Source: 13-2-20CM-68-14 sp046733295 (GTDB lineage Bacteria; Actinomycetota; Thermoleophilia; Gaiellales; Gaiellaceae). Taken from it: DNA of 23,371 nucleotides. The translations under genes and the position numbers were made by a program. Below are positions 7,436-14,478 of the stretch, one piece after another. The stretch covers positions 1-23,371 of the forward strand of contig JBKPOY010000027.1 in NCBI GenBank assembly GCA_046733295.1, written 5' to 3'. The notes beneath the pieces are model-generated. The model was not told the origin of the DNA. It did no database searches and saw only the letters and a program-made list of their open reading frames with translations. Numbering within the stretch: position 1 is the first letter of the stretch; every line of letters starts with the position of its first letter.

Positions 7436-8499
7436 CGCTCGCCTACGGCGTAATCCGCCCCAGCGGAGGCGAGTCGCGCGTGTGCGCGCGAGTGGGCGGC
7501 AGCGTGGTCGATCTATCCGAGCTCGGCCCGGAGTTCCGCCGCCCGAGCCTGAACGCCTTCATGGCGCTTGGCCCCGATGCGTGGCGGGATGTGCACCGGC
7601 GGGTGCGCATGCTCGAGGGCCCGACCGTCGACGGCGAGCTTCTCCTGCCGTTCGCCGTCGCCGACTACGTCGACTTCTACTCGTCGCTCGAGCACGCAAC
7701 CAACCTCGGTCGGTTGTTCCGGCCCGACACCGAGCCGTTGCTGCCGAACTGGCGCTGGCTGCCGGTCGGCTACCACGGCCGCGCCGGCACCGTCGTCGCG
7801 AGCGGCACGCCGATCCGCCGGCCGCACGGGCAGAGAAGGCCGCCGGGAGCGGACGAGCCGGGCTACGGCCCGAGCGCCCGGCTCGACATCGAGCTCGAGA
7901 TCGGCTTCGTCGTCGGCACCCCAAGCACGCTGGGAGAGCCTGTCCCGGTAAGCGAGGCGCTGGCGCACGTGTTCGGGCTCGTGCTGGTCAACGACTGGAG
8001 CGCGCGGGACCTGCAGGCGTGGGAGTACCAGCCGCTCGGACCGTTCCTCGGCAAGTCGTTCGCGACCTCGATCTCCGCCTGGGTCGTACCGCTGGAAGTG
8101 CTGGAGCCCTTCCGGCTGCCACTGCCGCAGCAGCAGCCGACGCCGCTCGACTACCTGCGTGCCGAGCCGTGGGCGTACGACCTGGCGCTCGAGGTCGAGC
8201 TGAACGGCACCGTCGTCTCGCGCACCAGCGCTCGCCACCTGTACTGGTCGCTCGAGCAGCAGATCGCCCACCTGACGGTGAACGGCGCCAGCCTGCGCAC
8301 CGGCGACCTGCTCGCCTCGGGGACGATCTCCGGCCCAGAGCCCGACAGCCGCGGCTCGCTGATCGAGCTCACTTGGAACGGCGCCGAGCCGCTCCGGCTC
8401 TCCGACGACTCAACCCGCAGCTTCCTCGAAGACGGCGACGAGGTTGTTCTATGTGCGCCTCAGCTGGAGCTCGAGGTACGCGGCCGGATCGAGCGGTAA
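7432..8499 (+). CDS. fahA: Fumarylacetoacetase (fumarylacetoacetate hydrolase)
   Basis: The protein (355 aa) would hydrolyse fumarylacetoacetate to fumarate and acetoacetate, the last step of tyrosine/homogentisate breakdown, in the cytoplasm. The residues known for the mouse enzyme are all present: metal-binding Asp81 (DFYSS), catalytic His88 (LEHATN), Glu154 and Glu156 (LDIELEIGF), and Asp188 in VNDWSARDLQAWEYQPLGPF with Arg192 and Gln195. Lys208 (LGKSF) has the same 20-residue spacing from the Asp as in the mouse protein. It is shorter than most characterised fumarylacetoacetases because the N-terminal SH3-like domain is reduced; the hydrolase core is complete. It starts at GTG 7432 in a GTGA overlap with the upstream gene. 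No other gene of the pathway (hmgA, maiA, hppD) lies in the window, so a related acylpyruvate-type substrate is possible. Confidence 0.9.
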   Translation: MTLAYGVIRPSGGESRVCARVGGSVVDLSELGPEFRRPSLNAFMALGPDAWRDVHRRVRMLEGPTVDGELLLPFAVADYVDFYSSLEHATNLGRLFRPDTEPLLPNWRWLPVGYHGRAGTVVASGTPIRRPHGQRRPPGADEPGYGPSARLDIELEIGFVVGTPSTLGEPVPVSEALAHVFGLVLVNDWSARDLQAWEYQPLGPFLGKSFATSISAWVVPLEVLEPFRLPLPQQQPTPLDYLRAEPWAYDLALEVELNGTVVSRTSARHLYWSLEQQIAHLTVNGASLRTGDLLASGTISGPEPDSRGSLIELTWNGAEPLRLSDDSTRSFLEDGDEVVLCAPQLELEVRGRIER

Positions 8500-8524
8500 G
8501 AGAGAGAGAGAGAGAGAGAGAGAG
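8499..8524. repeat. (AG)13 dinucleotide microsatellite
   Basis: Thirteen uninterrupted AG units (26 bases) begin inside the TAA stop of fumarylacetoacetase and run toward the tRNA-Gly gene. A further purine-rich stretch follows to about 8535. Such pure dinucleotide runs are uncommon in bacteria and prone to slippage. Length changes would not alter the upstream protein because the stop precedes the run. On the other strand it is the CU-rich trailer of tRNA-Gly. Confidence 0.95.
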
Positions 8525-8534
8525 GAGCAAGAGA

Positions 8535-8607
8535 GCGGATGATGGGACTCGAACCCACGACCTTCTGCATGGCAAGCAGACGCTCTAGCCAACTGAGCTA
8601 CATCCGC
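8535..8607 (-). tRNA. tRNA-Gly (anticodon GCC)
   Basis: A complete 73-nt cloverleaf on the minus strand. The acceptor stem GCGGATG/CATCCGC pairs perfectly. The anticodon stem TCTGC/GCAGA encloses the loop TTGCCAT with anticodon GCC. The T arm has the TTCGAGT loop. The 3' CCA is not encoded. The gene is convergent with fumarylacetoacetase and followed by the CU-repeat tract. Confidence 0.95.
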
Positions 8608-8632
8608 GCGGGGGCCAAGTATAGCCGCCGAC

Positions 8633-9037
8633 CTACGCGATGGCCTCGTCCAGGGCATCGTTGACGAGGCGGTCCGCGAGCTCGTTGTGCTCGCGGCGGA
8701 CCGAGGTGTAGGCGACCCTCGCGATGCGGCTCGCGAGCGCCTGGGCGGCCTCGTTCAGGACCTTGAGCGTGTCGTTCTTGACCTTGTACTCGCCGGTCAT
8801 CTGGCGAACGAGCAACTCGGAGTCGGAGACGACCTCGAGCTCGTCGACGCCGAGCTCGACGGCCTTCTCGAGCCCGGCGACGAGGCCGCGGTACTCGGCC
8901 ACGTTATTGGTGGCGACGCCGATCGCCTCGCCGCGGGCGTCCAGCACGGTGCCGTCGTCCGCTTCGAGCACGTACCCGTAGGCCGCAGGCCCCGGATTCC
9001 CGCGGGCGCCGCCGTCGGTCGAAAGCTTGGCCTTCAG
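8633..9037 (-). CDS. RNase H-like (RVT_3/RnhA family) protein, apparently with a CTG start
   Basis: A 134-aa RNase HI-fold protein expected to cut the RNA strand of RNA-DNA hybrids. The four acidic catalytic residues are visible if the frame begins at 9037: Asp8 in KLSTDGGARGNPGPAAYGY, Glu48 in TNNVAEYRGL, Asp72 in VVSDSELLV and Asp122 in HNELADRLVNDA. The first canonical start in the frame is GTG at 8971, which would remove the N-terminal strand and Asp8. Upstream to the in-frame TGA there is no ATG, GTG or TTG. The only plausible start at the right place is CTG at 9037, with GGAG 11 bases before it. Alternatively, an indel has separated a GTG in the neighbouring frame from the gene. The gene lies between tRNA-Gly and a pair of palindromic repeats. 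It is short for RnhA but typical of stand-alone RVT_3 proteins. Confidence 0.8.
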   Translation of the reverse strand: MKAKLSTDGGARGNPGPAAYGYVLEADDGTVLDARGEAIGVATNNVAEYRGLVAGLEKAVELGVDELEVVSDSELLVRQMTGEYKVKNDTLKVLNEAAQALASRIARVAYTSVRREHNELADRLVNDALDEAIA

Positions 9038-9066
9038 GGCCGTGACCGCTCCGGACCTCGCTCGAC

Positions 9067-9094
9067 GTCGGACACCGTTACGGAAGTGTGACGG
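9067..9094 (-). repeat. Palindromic intergenic repeat, copy 1
   Basis: This copy reads GTCGGACACCG, five variable bases, GAAGTGT, one base, ACGG. It matches copy 2, 69 bases away, at every position of the conserved blocks. It sits just upstream of the RNase H-like gene, at the edge of the region where that gene's start is unclear. Confidence 0.7.
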
Positions 9095-9135
9095 GAACCG
9101 GGAAAACGCCTGCTCGGCACCGACGTTCTTACGGT

Positions 9136-9163
9136 GTCGGACACCGGGTTCGAAGTGTCACGG
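9136..9163 (-). repeat. Palindromic intergenic repeat, copy 2
   Basis: It has the same block order as copy 1. Here the first block is part of a perfect palindrome, CGGTGTC-G-GACACCG (9132-9146), and GACAC can also pair with the GTGTC at 9155-9159. The repeat overlaps the TGA stop of the NIF3/YqfO-like gene (stop at 9158-9160). It could act as a terminator-like hairpin, a protein-binding site or a dispersed REP-type repeat. Confidence 0.75.
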
Positions 9164-9487
9164 CGCCCGAACGTCCCTGAGCGGATAGAGGTCGTAGGCG
9201 ACCTCTTCGTAGGGGTGCGCATCGACCAGGGCGGCGACTACGGCTTCGGCGTTTTCGGCCGGGACCACGGTCTCGACCCGCAGCTCGGCCGCTCGCTCTT
9301 CCCGGCCTGCGGCGCCGATCGCCGGGGCCGCGCCTTCGCCGCCCTCGAACGTGCCTATTCCGGCCGTGTACCACGAACAGCGTTCGTAGGCGCCGATCCG
9401 GCCGGCGCCTGCTGCGAAGACGGCGTCTCGGGTGGCATCGAGCGCGTGCTCGGGAACGAACCAGACGAGCTTCAGGCGCTCGCTCAC
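9158..9487 (-). CDS. NIF3/YqfO-like domain protein (stand-alone CutA-like domain)
   Basis: A 109-aa protein matching the stand-alone YqfO/NIF3 insert-domain family. An N-terminal strand (LKLVWFVPEHALDATRDAVF) is followed by AAGAGRIGAYERCSWYTAGI. A Gly-rich loop (GTFEGGEGAAPAIG) comes next, then a C-terminal AHPYEEVAYDLYPL. The AGAGRIG-Y--CSW and AHPYEE-AYD motifs are diagnostic. The fold is a ferredoxin-like/CutA-like oligomer; the family's biochemical role is not settled. The GTG at 9487 gives the natural N-terminus (M-S-E-R-L-K-L-V). An upstream extension would overlap the divergent gene and looks unnatural. The stop lies inside a palindromic repeat. Confidence 0.85.
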   Translation of the reverse strand: MSERLKLVWFVPEHALDATRDAVFAAGAGRIGAYERCSWYTAGIGTFEGGEGAAPAIGAAGREERAAELRVETVVPAENAEAVVAALVDAHPYEEVAYDLYPLRDVRAP

Positions 9488-9522
9488 GTTTGGCCGCCCT
9501 GCGCGGCGGAAACGAGGCCCGC

Positions 9523-9900
9523 ATGGCGATCCTCGAAGTACTGCCGCGGCCGACACCCGCGGAGCGTCACGACGCGGCCGTCGAGGTCGAGGTCGACGAG
9601 GCTCTGATCGTCCATGCGGCGACGATCGAGGACTGGGTCGCGCCGCGCCAAGCGTGGGAGCTCACCCTCCGCGAGGGGACCGACTTCGACCGGCCGAACA
9701 ACGTCGAGGCACTCGTCATCTACGTCTCCGGCGAGCAGACCTCGTCGCTCGCCTTTCGGCTCGACCAGCTCGACCGCGTCGAGGATCTCGCCGAGGAGCT
9801 CATCCTGATCTTCGAGGAGCGGGACGGCATCGCGAAGTCGGCGCGCCTGACGGCGAACGGGCTCGACGTCGAGCTCTTCCACATCCTCACGTTTACATAG
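9523..9900 (+). CDS. Small protein of unknown function
   Basis: A 125-aa acidic soluble protein starting MAILEVLPRPTPAERH, with a strand-helix pattern (VEALVIYVSGEQTSSLAFRL, then DQLDRVEDLAEELILIFEER). No family is recognised. The ATG at 9523 is preferred over a TTG at 9490 because GAGG lies five bases before it and the extra residues look random. It is divergent from the NIF3-like gene with 35 bases between starts, and convergent with the aldehyde dehydrogenase gene, 22 bases away. Its amino-acid composition and low Arg/Ser content support it being real. Confidence 0.65.
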   Translation: MAILEVLPRPTPAERHDAAVEVEVDEALIVHAATIEDWVAPRQAWELTLREGTDFDRPNNVEALVIYVSGEQTSSLAFRLDQLDRVEDLAEELILIFEERDGIAKSARLTANGLDVELFHILTFT

Positions 9901-9922
9901 CGCCGCGAGCGCGCGGGCAGGG

Positions 9923-11425
9923 CTACTCGCCGGCGTTGTCGATCTGGGCGCGCTGCAGCTTGCCGGAGTAGTCCACGTAGATCGACTTCCACTCTGTGAA
10001 GACGTCGAGGGCCGCCTGGCCGGCCTCGCGGTGGCCGTTCCCGGTGTCCTTCGTCCCGCCGAACGGCAAGTGCACCTCGGCGCCGATCGTGCCCGCGTTG
10101 ATGTAGGTGATGCCGGTGTTCAGGTCCCGCATCGCGCGGAACGCGTTGTTGACGTCGCGGGAGAAAATCGACGAGGAGAGCCCGTACTTGACGCCGTTCG
10201 AGACCGCGATCGCCTCGTCGAGGTCGCGCACCCGGATCAGCGCCGTCGTGGGCCCGAAAATCTCCTCCTGCGCGATCCGCATGCCCGAGTCGACGTCGCC
10301 GAACACGGTCGGGCGGTAATAGAAGCCCTTGTCCAGCCCGTCACCGCCGGCGACCTCGCCGCCCGTCAGGAGCTTCGCCCCCTCGCCCTTGCCGATCTCC
10401 GTGTAGGAGTGGATCTTGTCGAGCGCGCTCCGGTTGATCACGGGACCGACGTCGGTCTCGTCTTCCCAGCCGGGCCCGAGCCGCAGCTCCTCGACGCGGG
10501 CGACGAGCCGCGAGGCGAGCTCGTCGTAGACCCGCTCCTGCACGATCACCCGGCTCGCGGCCGTGCAGCGCTGGCCCGACGTCCCGAAGGCGGACCAGAC
10601 GATTCCGTCGACGGCGAGATCGAGATCGCCGTCGTCCATGACGATGATCGCGTTCTTGCCTCCGAGCTCGAGGTGGACGTGCTTGAGCCCCTCCGCCGCC
10701 GCCTTCGTGACCGCGACGCCCGTCTCGCGCGAGCCGGTGAACGTGATGATCGGGACGTCTGGATGTTCTACGAGCCGTTGACCGACCTCCCCGCCCCCGC
10801 CGTGGACGATGTTCAGGACACCGCGCGGGAGGCCCGCCTCCGCGAACAGCTCGACGTAGCGTTCGCCGAGCGCCGGCGTGTCGGTGGCCGGCTTGAACAC
10901 GACCGTGTTGCCCGCGATGATCGCCGGCAGGGTCTTCCAGGACGGGATCGCGATCGGGAAGTTCCAGGGCGTGATCGCGCCCACGACCCCGACCGGCATC
11001 CGGACGGACATCTGGAACTTGTCGCGGAGCTCCGAGGGCGTCGTCTGCCCGAAGAGGCGCCGCCCCTCGCCGCCCATGTAGTAGGCCATGTCGATCGCTT
11101 CCTGGACGTCTCCGGCGGCCTCGGCCTTGACCTTCCCCATCTCCCGGGTCATCAGGTCGGTGACGCCGTCCTTGTGCTCGGTCAGCAGCTGCGCGAAGCG
11201 GAAAAGCACCTCGCCGCGCTTCGGCGCCGGCACGAGCCGCCACTCCTCGTGGGCGGCTTTCGCCGCGGCGACCGCGCGGTCGACGTCCTCCGGCCCGGAT
11301 TTCGGGAAGACGCCGATCGCGTCCCCGTTCGCCGGGCTCGTCGACTCGAAGGTCTCGCCGGAGGCGGCGTCGACCCACTCGCCGTCGATGAAGTTCTGGA
11401 AGGTCTTCGCGCCGAGGATCGCCAC
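9923..11425 (-). CDS. NAD(P)+-dependent aldehyde dehydrogenase
   Basis: A 500-aa ALDH-superfamily enzyme that oxidises an aldehyde to a carboxylate with NAD(P)+. The catalytic set is complete: Asn155 in ITPWNFPIAIPSWK, Lys178 in VVFKPA for the cofactor, Glu253 in HLELGGKN and nucleophile Cys287 in GTSGQRCTAASR. The C-terminal block (LPFGGTKDTGNGHREAG) is typical of semialdehyde/alpha-ketoglutarate-semialdehyde-type members, but the substrate cannot be fixed by eye. The start is GTG 11425 with a weak ribosome-binding site. Twenty-two bases separate it from the small gene upstream, so it may be the last gene of a minus-strand run that begins with the EF-G2-like gene. The length is standard. Confidence 0.9.
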   Translation of the reverse strand: MAILGAKTFQNFIDGEWVDAASGETFESTSPANGDAIGVFPKSGPEDVDRAVAAAKAAHEEWRLVPAPKRGEVLFRFAQLLTEHKDGVTDLMTREMGKVKAEAAGDVQEAIDMAYYMGGEGRRLFGQTTPSELRDKFQMSVRMPVGVVGAITPWNFPIAIPSWKTLPAIIAGNTVVFKPATDTPALGERYVELFAEAGLPRGVLNIVHGGGGEVGQRLVEHPDVPIITFTGSRETGVAVTKAAAEGLKHVHLELGGKNAIIVMDDGDLDLAVDGIVWSAFGTSGQRCTAASRVIVQERVYDELASRLVARVEELRLGPGWEDETDVGPVINRSALDKIHSYTEIGKGEGAKLLTGGEVAGGDGLDKGFYYRPTVFGDVDSGMRIAQEEIFGPTTALIRVRDLDEAIAVSNGVKYGLSSSIFSRDVNNAFRAMRDLNTGITYINAGTIGAEVHLPFGGTKDTGNGHREAGQAALDVFTEWKSIYVDYSGKLQRAQIDNAGE

Positions 11426-11447
11426 GCGGCGATTCTACTGACGAGTC

Positions 11448-11675
11448 CTAGGACGCTTCCGGCGTGTCCGTGTCCGGGAAGGTGCCCGGCCGCCGGCGAC
11501 GGCGGTCGCGGAGCAGCCGCTTCTCCTGGAACTCGCCCGCGGGCTTGCCGGCACGCCGGTCCGGGCCCTCACGCCGGTCGATGATCACTTCGACGTTCGG
11601 GTTGTCCTTGTAGTAGTCGACCATCTTGTCGTACAGCTGGTCGGCCAGCTCGCGCGGGATTACGCAGTAGATCAT
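11448..11675 (-). CDS. Small conserved-looking protein of unknown function (75 aa)
   Basis: The protein starts MIYCVIPRELADQLYDKMVD, has an acidic middle (YYKDNPNVEVIIDRREGPDR) and ends in a strongly basic Arg-rich stretch (RLLRDRRRRRPG). The first half has a clean strand-helix-strand pattern, suggesting a small folded domain, with the basic tail perhaps binding nucleic acid (inference). The start is ATG 11675, with GAGACAGG directly before it. It lies 35 bases after the zinc-ribbon gene and 22 bases before the aldehyde dehydrogenase gene on the same strand. Longer readings of this frame merge into a shadow of the zinc-ribbon gene and were rejected. Confidence 0.7.
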   Translation of the reverse strand: MIYCVIPRELADQLYDKMVDYYKDNPNVEVIIDRREGPDRRAGKPAGEFQEKRLLRDRRRRRPGTFPDTDTPEAS

Positions 11676-11710
11676 CCTGTCTCGGATTGTAGGGCTGTTG
11701 CCTGTCTGCG

Positions 11711-12325
11711 CTACACGCGCGCGATATTCGGCACGAGCCGCCCGTGCTCGTCCAGGTGCGCGTTCCAGTGCGTGTAGAGCTGGTCGAGCTCCGCCAGCTC
11801 GTGGCCGCGCTCCTCGAGCCGCACCGGCTGCGCGGACTCGGGTGTGACGCGGTACTGGTACCAGGAGATGTCCCACGCGATCGTGATCACGACCTCGCCG
11901 CTGACGCCGGAGAGTGGCCGGATGCTCGTCTTCGGCTCGCCGAGGCTCTTGGCGATCCCCGCGACGGTTCGCCGGAAGTCCGTCTGGTTGAAGAGGTCGG
12001 CCGCCTCGACCACCGCGAGCTCGGGCGCCGACAGTCGCCGCAGGATCGGCTCGTCGGCCACGGGCGCCTCGGCGACGCCGCTCTTCCGCGCCTCGAAGAG
12101 ACTCGAGAGCGAGAGCTTGCGCCGCGGGCGGTCCACCGAGACCGTCGGCGTCGTCGGGCTCCCCTCCTTGAGCCAGCCCGAGTCGACAGCCAGGTCCTGG
12201 CAGAGCGAGCAGACGTCGACGAAGTTCTCGCCGTCGGGCGAGTAGCGCGTCGCCCTCTCGCCCATCAGGAGCGTCCGCTCGCAGATCGCGCACCTCCGCG
12301 CCACGGCGTGCCGGGTGATCCGCAT
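11711..12325 (-). CDS. Zinc-ribbon protein of unknown function
   Basis: A 204-aa protein with an N-terminal four-cysteine zinc ribbon: Cys12 and Cys15 (CAIC), then Cys39 and Cys42 (CSLC). A linker with charged and Ser-rich stretches follows (PRRKLSLSSLFEARK). The C-terminal alpha/beta part includes LFNQTDFRRTVAGIAKSLGE and VVITIAWDISWYQYRV. The C-terminal part resembles no family I can name. The four cysteines imply a metal site, perhaps for nucleic-acid or protein contact. The start is ATG 12325, 35 bases after the stop of the EF-G2-like gene. The same-strand arrangement suggests co-transcription with it. Confidence 0.75.
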   Translation of the reverse strand: MRITRHAVARRCAICERTLLMGERATRYSPDGENFVDVCSLCQDLAVDSGWLKEGSPTTPTVSVDRPRRKLSLSSLFEARKSGVAEAPVADEPILRRLSAPELAVVEAADLFNQTDFRRTVAGIAKSLGEPKTSIRPLSGVSGEVVITIAWDISWYQYRVTPESAQPVRLEERGHELAELDQLYTHWNAHLDEHGRLVPNIARV

Positions 12326-12360
12326 CGCGCCGACTATAGCCCCGAGCCGCCGCCAGGCTG

Positions 12361-14409
12361 CTAGACGGTCGCCTCTTCCTTCTCCTTCTTCGCCTCCGCG
12401 ATCACCTTCTGGGCGATGTGCGAGGGGACCTCTTCGTAGCGGGCGAACGCCATGTGGTAGTCGCCTCTGCCGCCCGTCAGCGAAGTCAACGACTGGGAGT
12501 AGGTGAGGATCTCGGACATCGGCACCTCGGCCTTGATCTGCGTCATGCCGCCGCGGGGCTCCATGCCCTGCAGGCGGCCGCGGCGTGAGTTGAGATCGCC
12601 GTTGACGGCGCCGACGGCCTCGTCCGGGACGGTGACCTCGAGATCCATGATCGGCTCCAGGAGGACGGGGTCGGCCTGTTCGTACGCGCTCTTGAACGCC
12701 ATCGAGCCGGCGATCTTGAACGCCATCTCCGAGGAGTCGACCGAGTGGTACGAGCCGTCGACGAGCCGAACGCGCAGACCCTGCACGGGCGCTCCCGCGA
12801 GCTCGCCGTGCTGCATCGCCTCCTGAATCCCCTTGTCGACGGCGGGCCGGAAGCTCTGGGGGATGACGCCGCCGACGATCTCGTCCTGGAACTCGTACCC
12901 CTGGTGCCCCTCGAGCGGCTCCAGCACGACGTGGCAGTCGCCGAACTGGCCGCGGCCGCCGGTCTGCTTCTTGTAGCGTCCCTGCGCCCGCGACTCCTTG
13001 CGGATCGTCTCGAGGTAGGGGACGCGGGGCTGGTGCAGCTCGACCTCTGCGCCGAAGCGGCTCTTGACGCGGTCGACCGCGACCTCGACATGCATCTGGC
13101 TGAGCCCGGAGAGCAGCTGCTCGGCCGTCTGCGGATCGCGCCGGATCACGAGAGTCGGGTCCTCCTCGGACAAGCGGCGCAGCGCCGTGGCGACCTTCTC
13201 CTCGTCGCCCTTCGCCTTCGGGGTGACCGCGAAGCTCATCACGGGCTCCGGAAAGCCGATCTCGGGCGTCTCCACGTCACGCTCGGCGTCGAGCAGCAGG
13301 TCGCCGGTCGTCGTCTCCTTCAGCTTCGCGACAGCGCCGATGTCGCCGGGCCCGAAACCCGTCTCCTGCGTGTGCTCCTTGCCCTGCAGCGTCAGTAGCT
13401 GCCCGACACGCTCCTTCGCGTGCGAGCGGTGATTGGCGAGCGTCGAGTCCGACCTGACTTCGCCGGCGATGACGCGGAAGACGTTGATGCGCCCTGCGAA
13501 CGGGTCGGCGATCGTCTTGAAGACGAAGGCCGAGGTACCCTCGTCGCCTACGCCGAGCTCGATGTGCTTCTTCGCCGGCGACGGCACGCCCTCGACGAGC
13601 AGGTCGAGCAGGGCGGTCGTGCCGAGGTTCTTCGTCGCGACGCCGCAGGCAACCGGGAACAGCTCGCCGCGGGTGACGGCGTCCTTGAGGGCGTGGGCGA
13701 CCTCCTCGTCGGAGAGCTCCTGGCCGTCCAGGTAGCGCTCCATCAGCCCCTCGTCGGTCTCGACGACGGAGTCCAGCAGCTTCTCGCGGTACTCGGCGAC
13801 CTGGGCCGAGAGCTCGTCCGGGATCTCGGCAGCGCCGCTCTCCTTCGCGCCGTCCGGGCTCATATACGCCTTCATGTGCAGGAGATCGACGATGCCGGTG
13901 AGCTCGTGCTCGGAGCCGATCGGAAGGTGGATCGCCACGCACCGACCGGAGAGCTGCTCGCGGAGGTTCTCGAGCGTCCGGAAGAAGTCCGCGCGCTCGC
14001 GATCGAGCATGTTCACGAAGATGACGCGAGAGAGGTCGCGCTCTTCGGCCCGCTGCCACGCGCGGGTCGTCTGCACCTCGACGCCCATGACGGCGCTGAC
14101 GACGATCAGCGCGCCCTCGACGACTCTGAGGGCGGCGATCATGTCTCCCTGAAAGCCGGGATCGCCCGGGGTGTCGATCAGGTTGATCTTGCGTCCCTGC
14201 CACTCGACGTGGCAGAGCGAAGCCGAGAGGGACATCTGGCGCCGATGCTCGTCGTCGTCCCAGTCCGACGTCGTGTTGCCGGCCTCGATCGTGCCGAGCC
14301 GGTTGATCGCACCGGACTGGTAGAGCATCGCCTCGAGCAGCGAGCTCTTGCCGGTCGAGCGGTGGCCGACGACGGCGACGTTGCGGATCTTTCCGGGCTC
14401 GACGGGCAT
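12361..14409 (-). CDS. Elongation factor G-like translational GTPase (EF-G2 type)
   Basis: A 682-aa translation-factor GTPase with the EF-G domain order. G1 is GHRSTGKS (15-22), G3 is DTPGD (79-83) and G4 is NMLD (133-136). The remaining EF-G domains follow, including GRYKKQTGGRGQFGDCHVVL and a C-terminal domain-V-like region (RRGRLQGMEPRGGMTQIKAE). It departs from canonical EF-G: the catalytic His of DTPGH is Asp83, the NKxD Lys is Met, and the switch I region (RRQMSLSAS) lacks the usual RGITI. These are marks of the EF-G2/FusA2 paralogues of actinobacteria, whose function is unclear and which are thought not to replace EF-G in translocation. The start is ATG 14409 behind a good GGAGG site. 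It is divergent from the glucosidase gene. Confidence 0.9.
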   Translation of the reverse strand: MPVEPGKIRNVAVVGHRSTGKSSLLEAMLYQSGAINRLGTIEAGNTTSDWDDDEHRRQMSLSASLCHVEWQGRKINLIDTPGDPGFQGDMIAALRVVEGALIVVSAVMGVEVQTTRAWQRAEERDLSRVIFVNMLDRERADFFRTLENLREQLSGRCVAIHLPIGSEHELTGIVDLLHMKAYMSPDGAKESGAAEIPDELSAQVAEYREKLLDSVVETDEGLMERYLDGQELSDEEVAHALKDAVTRGELFPVACGVATKNLGTTALLDLLVEGVPSPAKKHIELGVGDEGTSAFVFKTIADPFAGRINVFRVIAGEVRSDSTLANHRSHAKERVGQLLTLQGKEHTQETGFGPGDIGAVAKLKETTTGDLLLDAERDVETPEIGFPEPVMSFAVTPKAKGDEEKVATALRRLSEEDPTLVIRRDPQTAEQLLSGLSQMHVEVAVDRVKSRFGAEVELHQPRVPYLETIRKESRAQGRYKKQTGGRGQFGDCHVVLEPLEGHQGYEFQDEIVGGVIPQSFRPAVDKGIQEAMQHGELAGAPVQGLRVRLVDGSYHSVDSSEMAFKIAGSMAFKSAYEQADPVLLEPIMDLEVTVPDEAVGAVNGDLNSRRGRLQGMEPRGGMTQIKAEVPMSEILTYSQSLTSLTGGRGDYHMAFARYEEVPSHIAQKVIAEAKKEKEEATV

Positions 14410-14478
14410 CTGGCCGACTCCTCCTCGATTGCTTGGCGGGTCGATCTTATCCCCCTCCCCCCTCTATCCTCCGGCGCC

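Noticed and set aside
8509..8535. Phase-variation switch for fumarylacetoacetase
   Set aside because: The stop codon precedes the AG run, so length changes would not alter the protein.
9034..9222. Minus-strand frame of 62 codons upstream of the RNase H-like gene
   Set aside because: It overlaps the repeat pair and the end of the NIF3-like gene and has no protein-like pattern, though its GTG could be relevant if an indel lies at its junction with the RNase H frame.
10031..11584. 517-codon plus-strand frame opposite the aldehyde dehydrogenase
   Set aside because: Antisense artefact of GC-rich codon use; the minus-strand enzyme has every catalytic residue.
11676..12293. N-terminal extension of the 75-aa protein
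   Set aside because: The extension is an out-of-frame reading of the zinc-ribbon gene; ATG 11675 gives a compact, plausible protein.
13420..14478. Upstream extension of the glucosidase frame by about 350 codons
   Set aside because: It is antisense to the EF-G2-like gene, and the GH13 protein has its normal N-terminus at ATG 14479.
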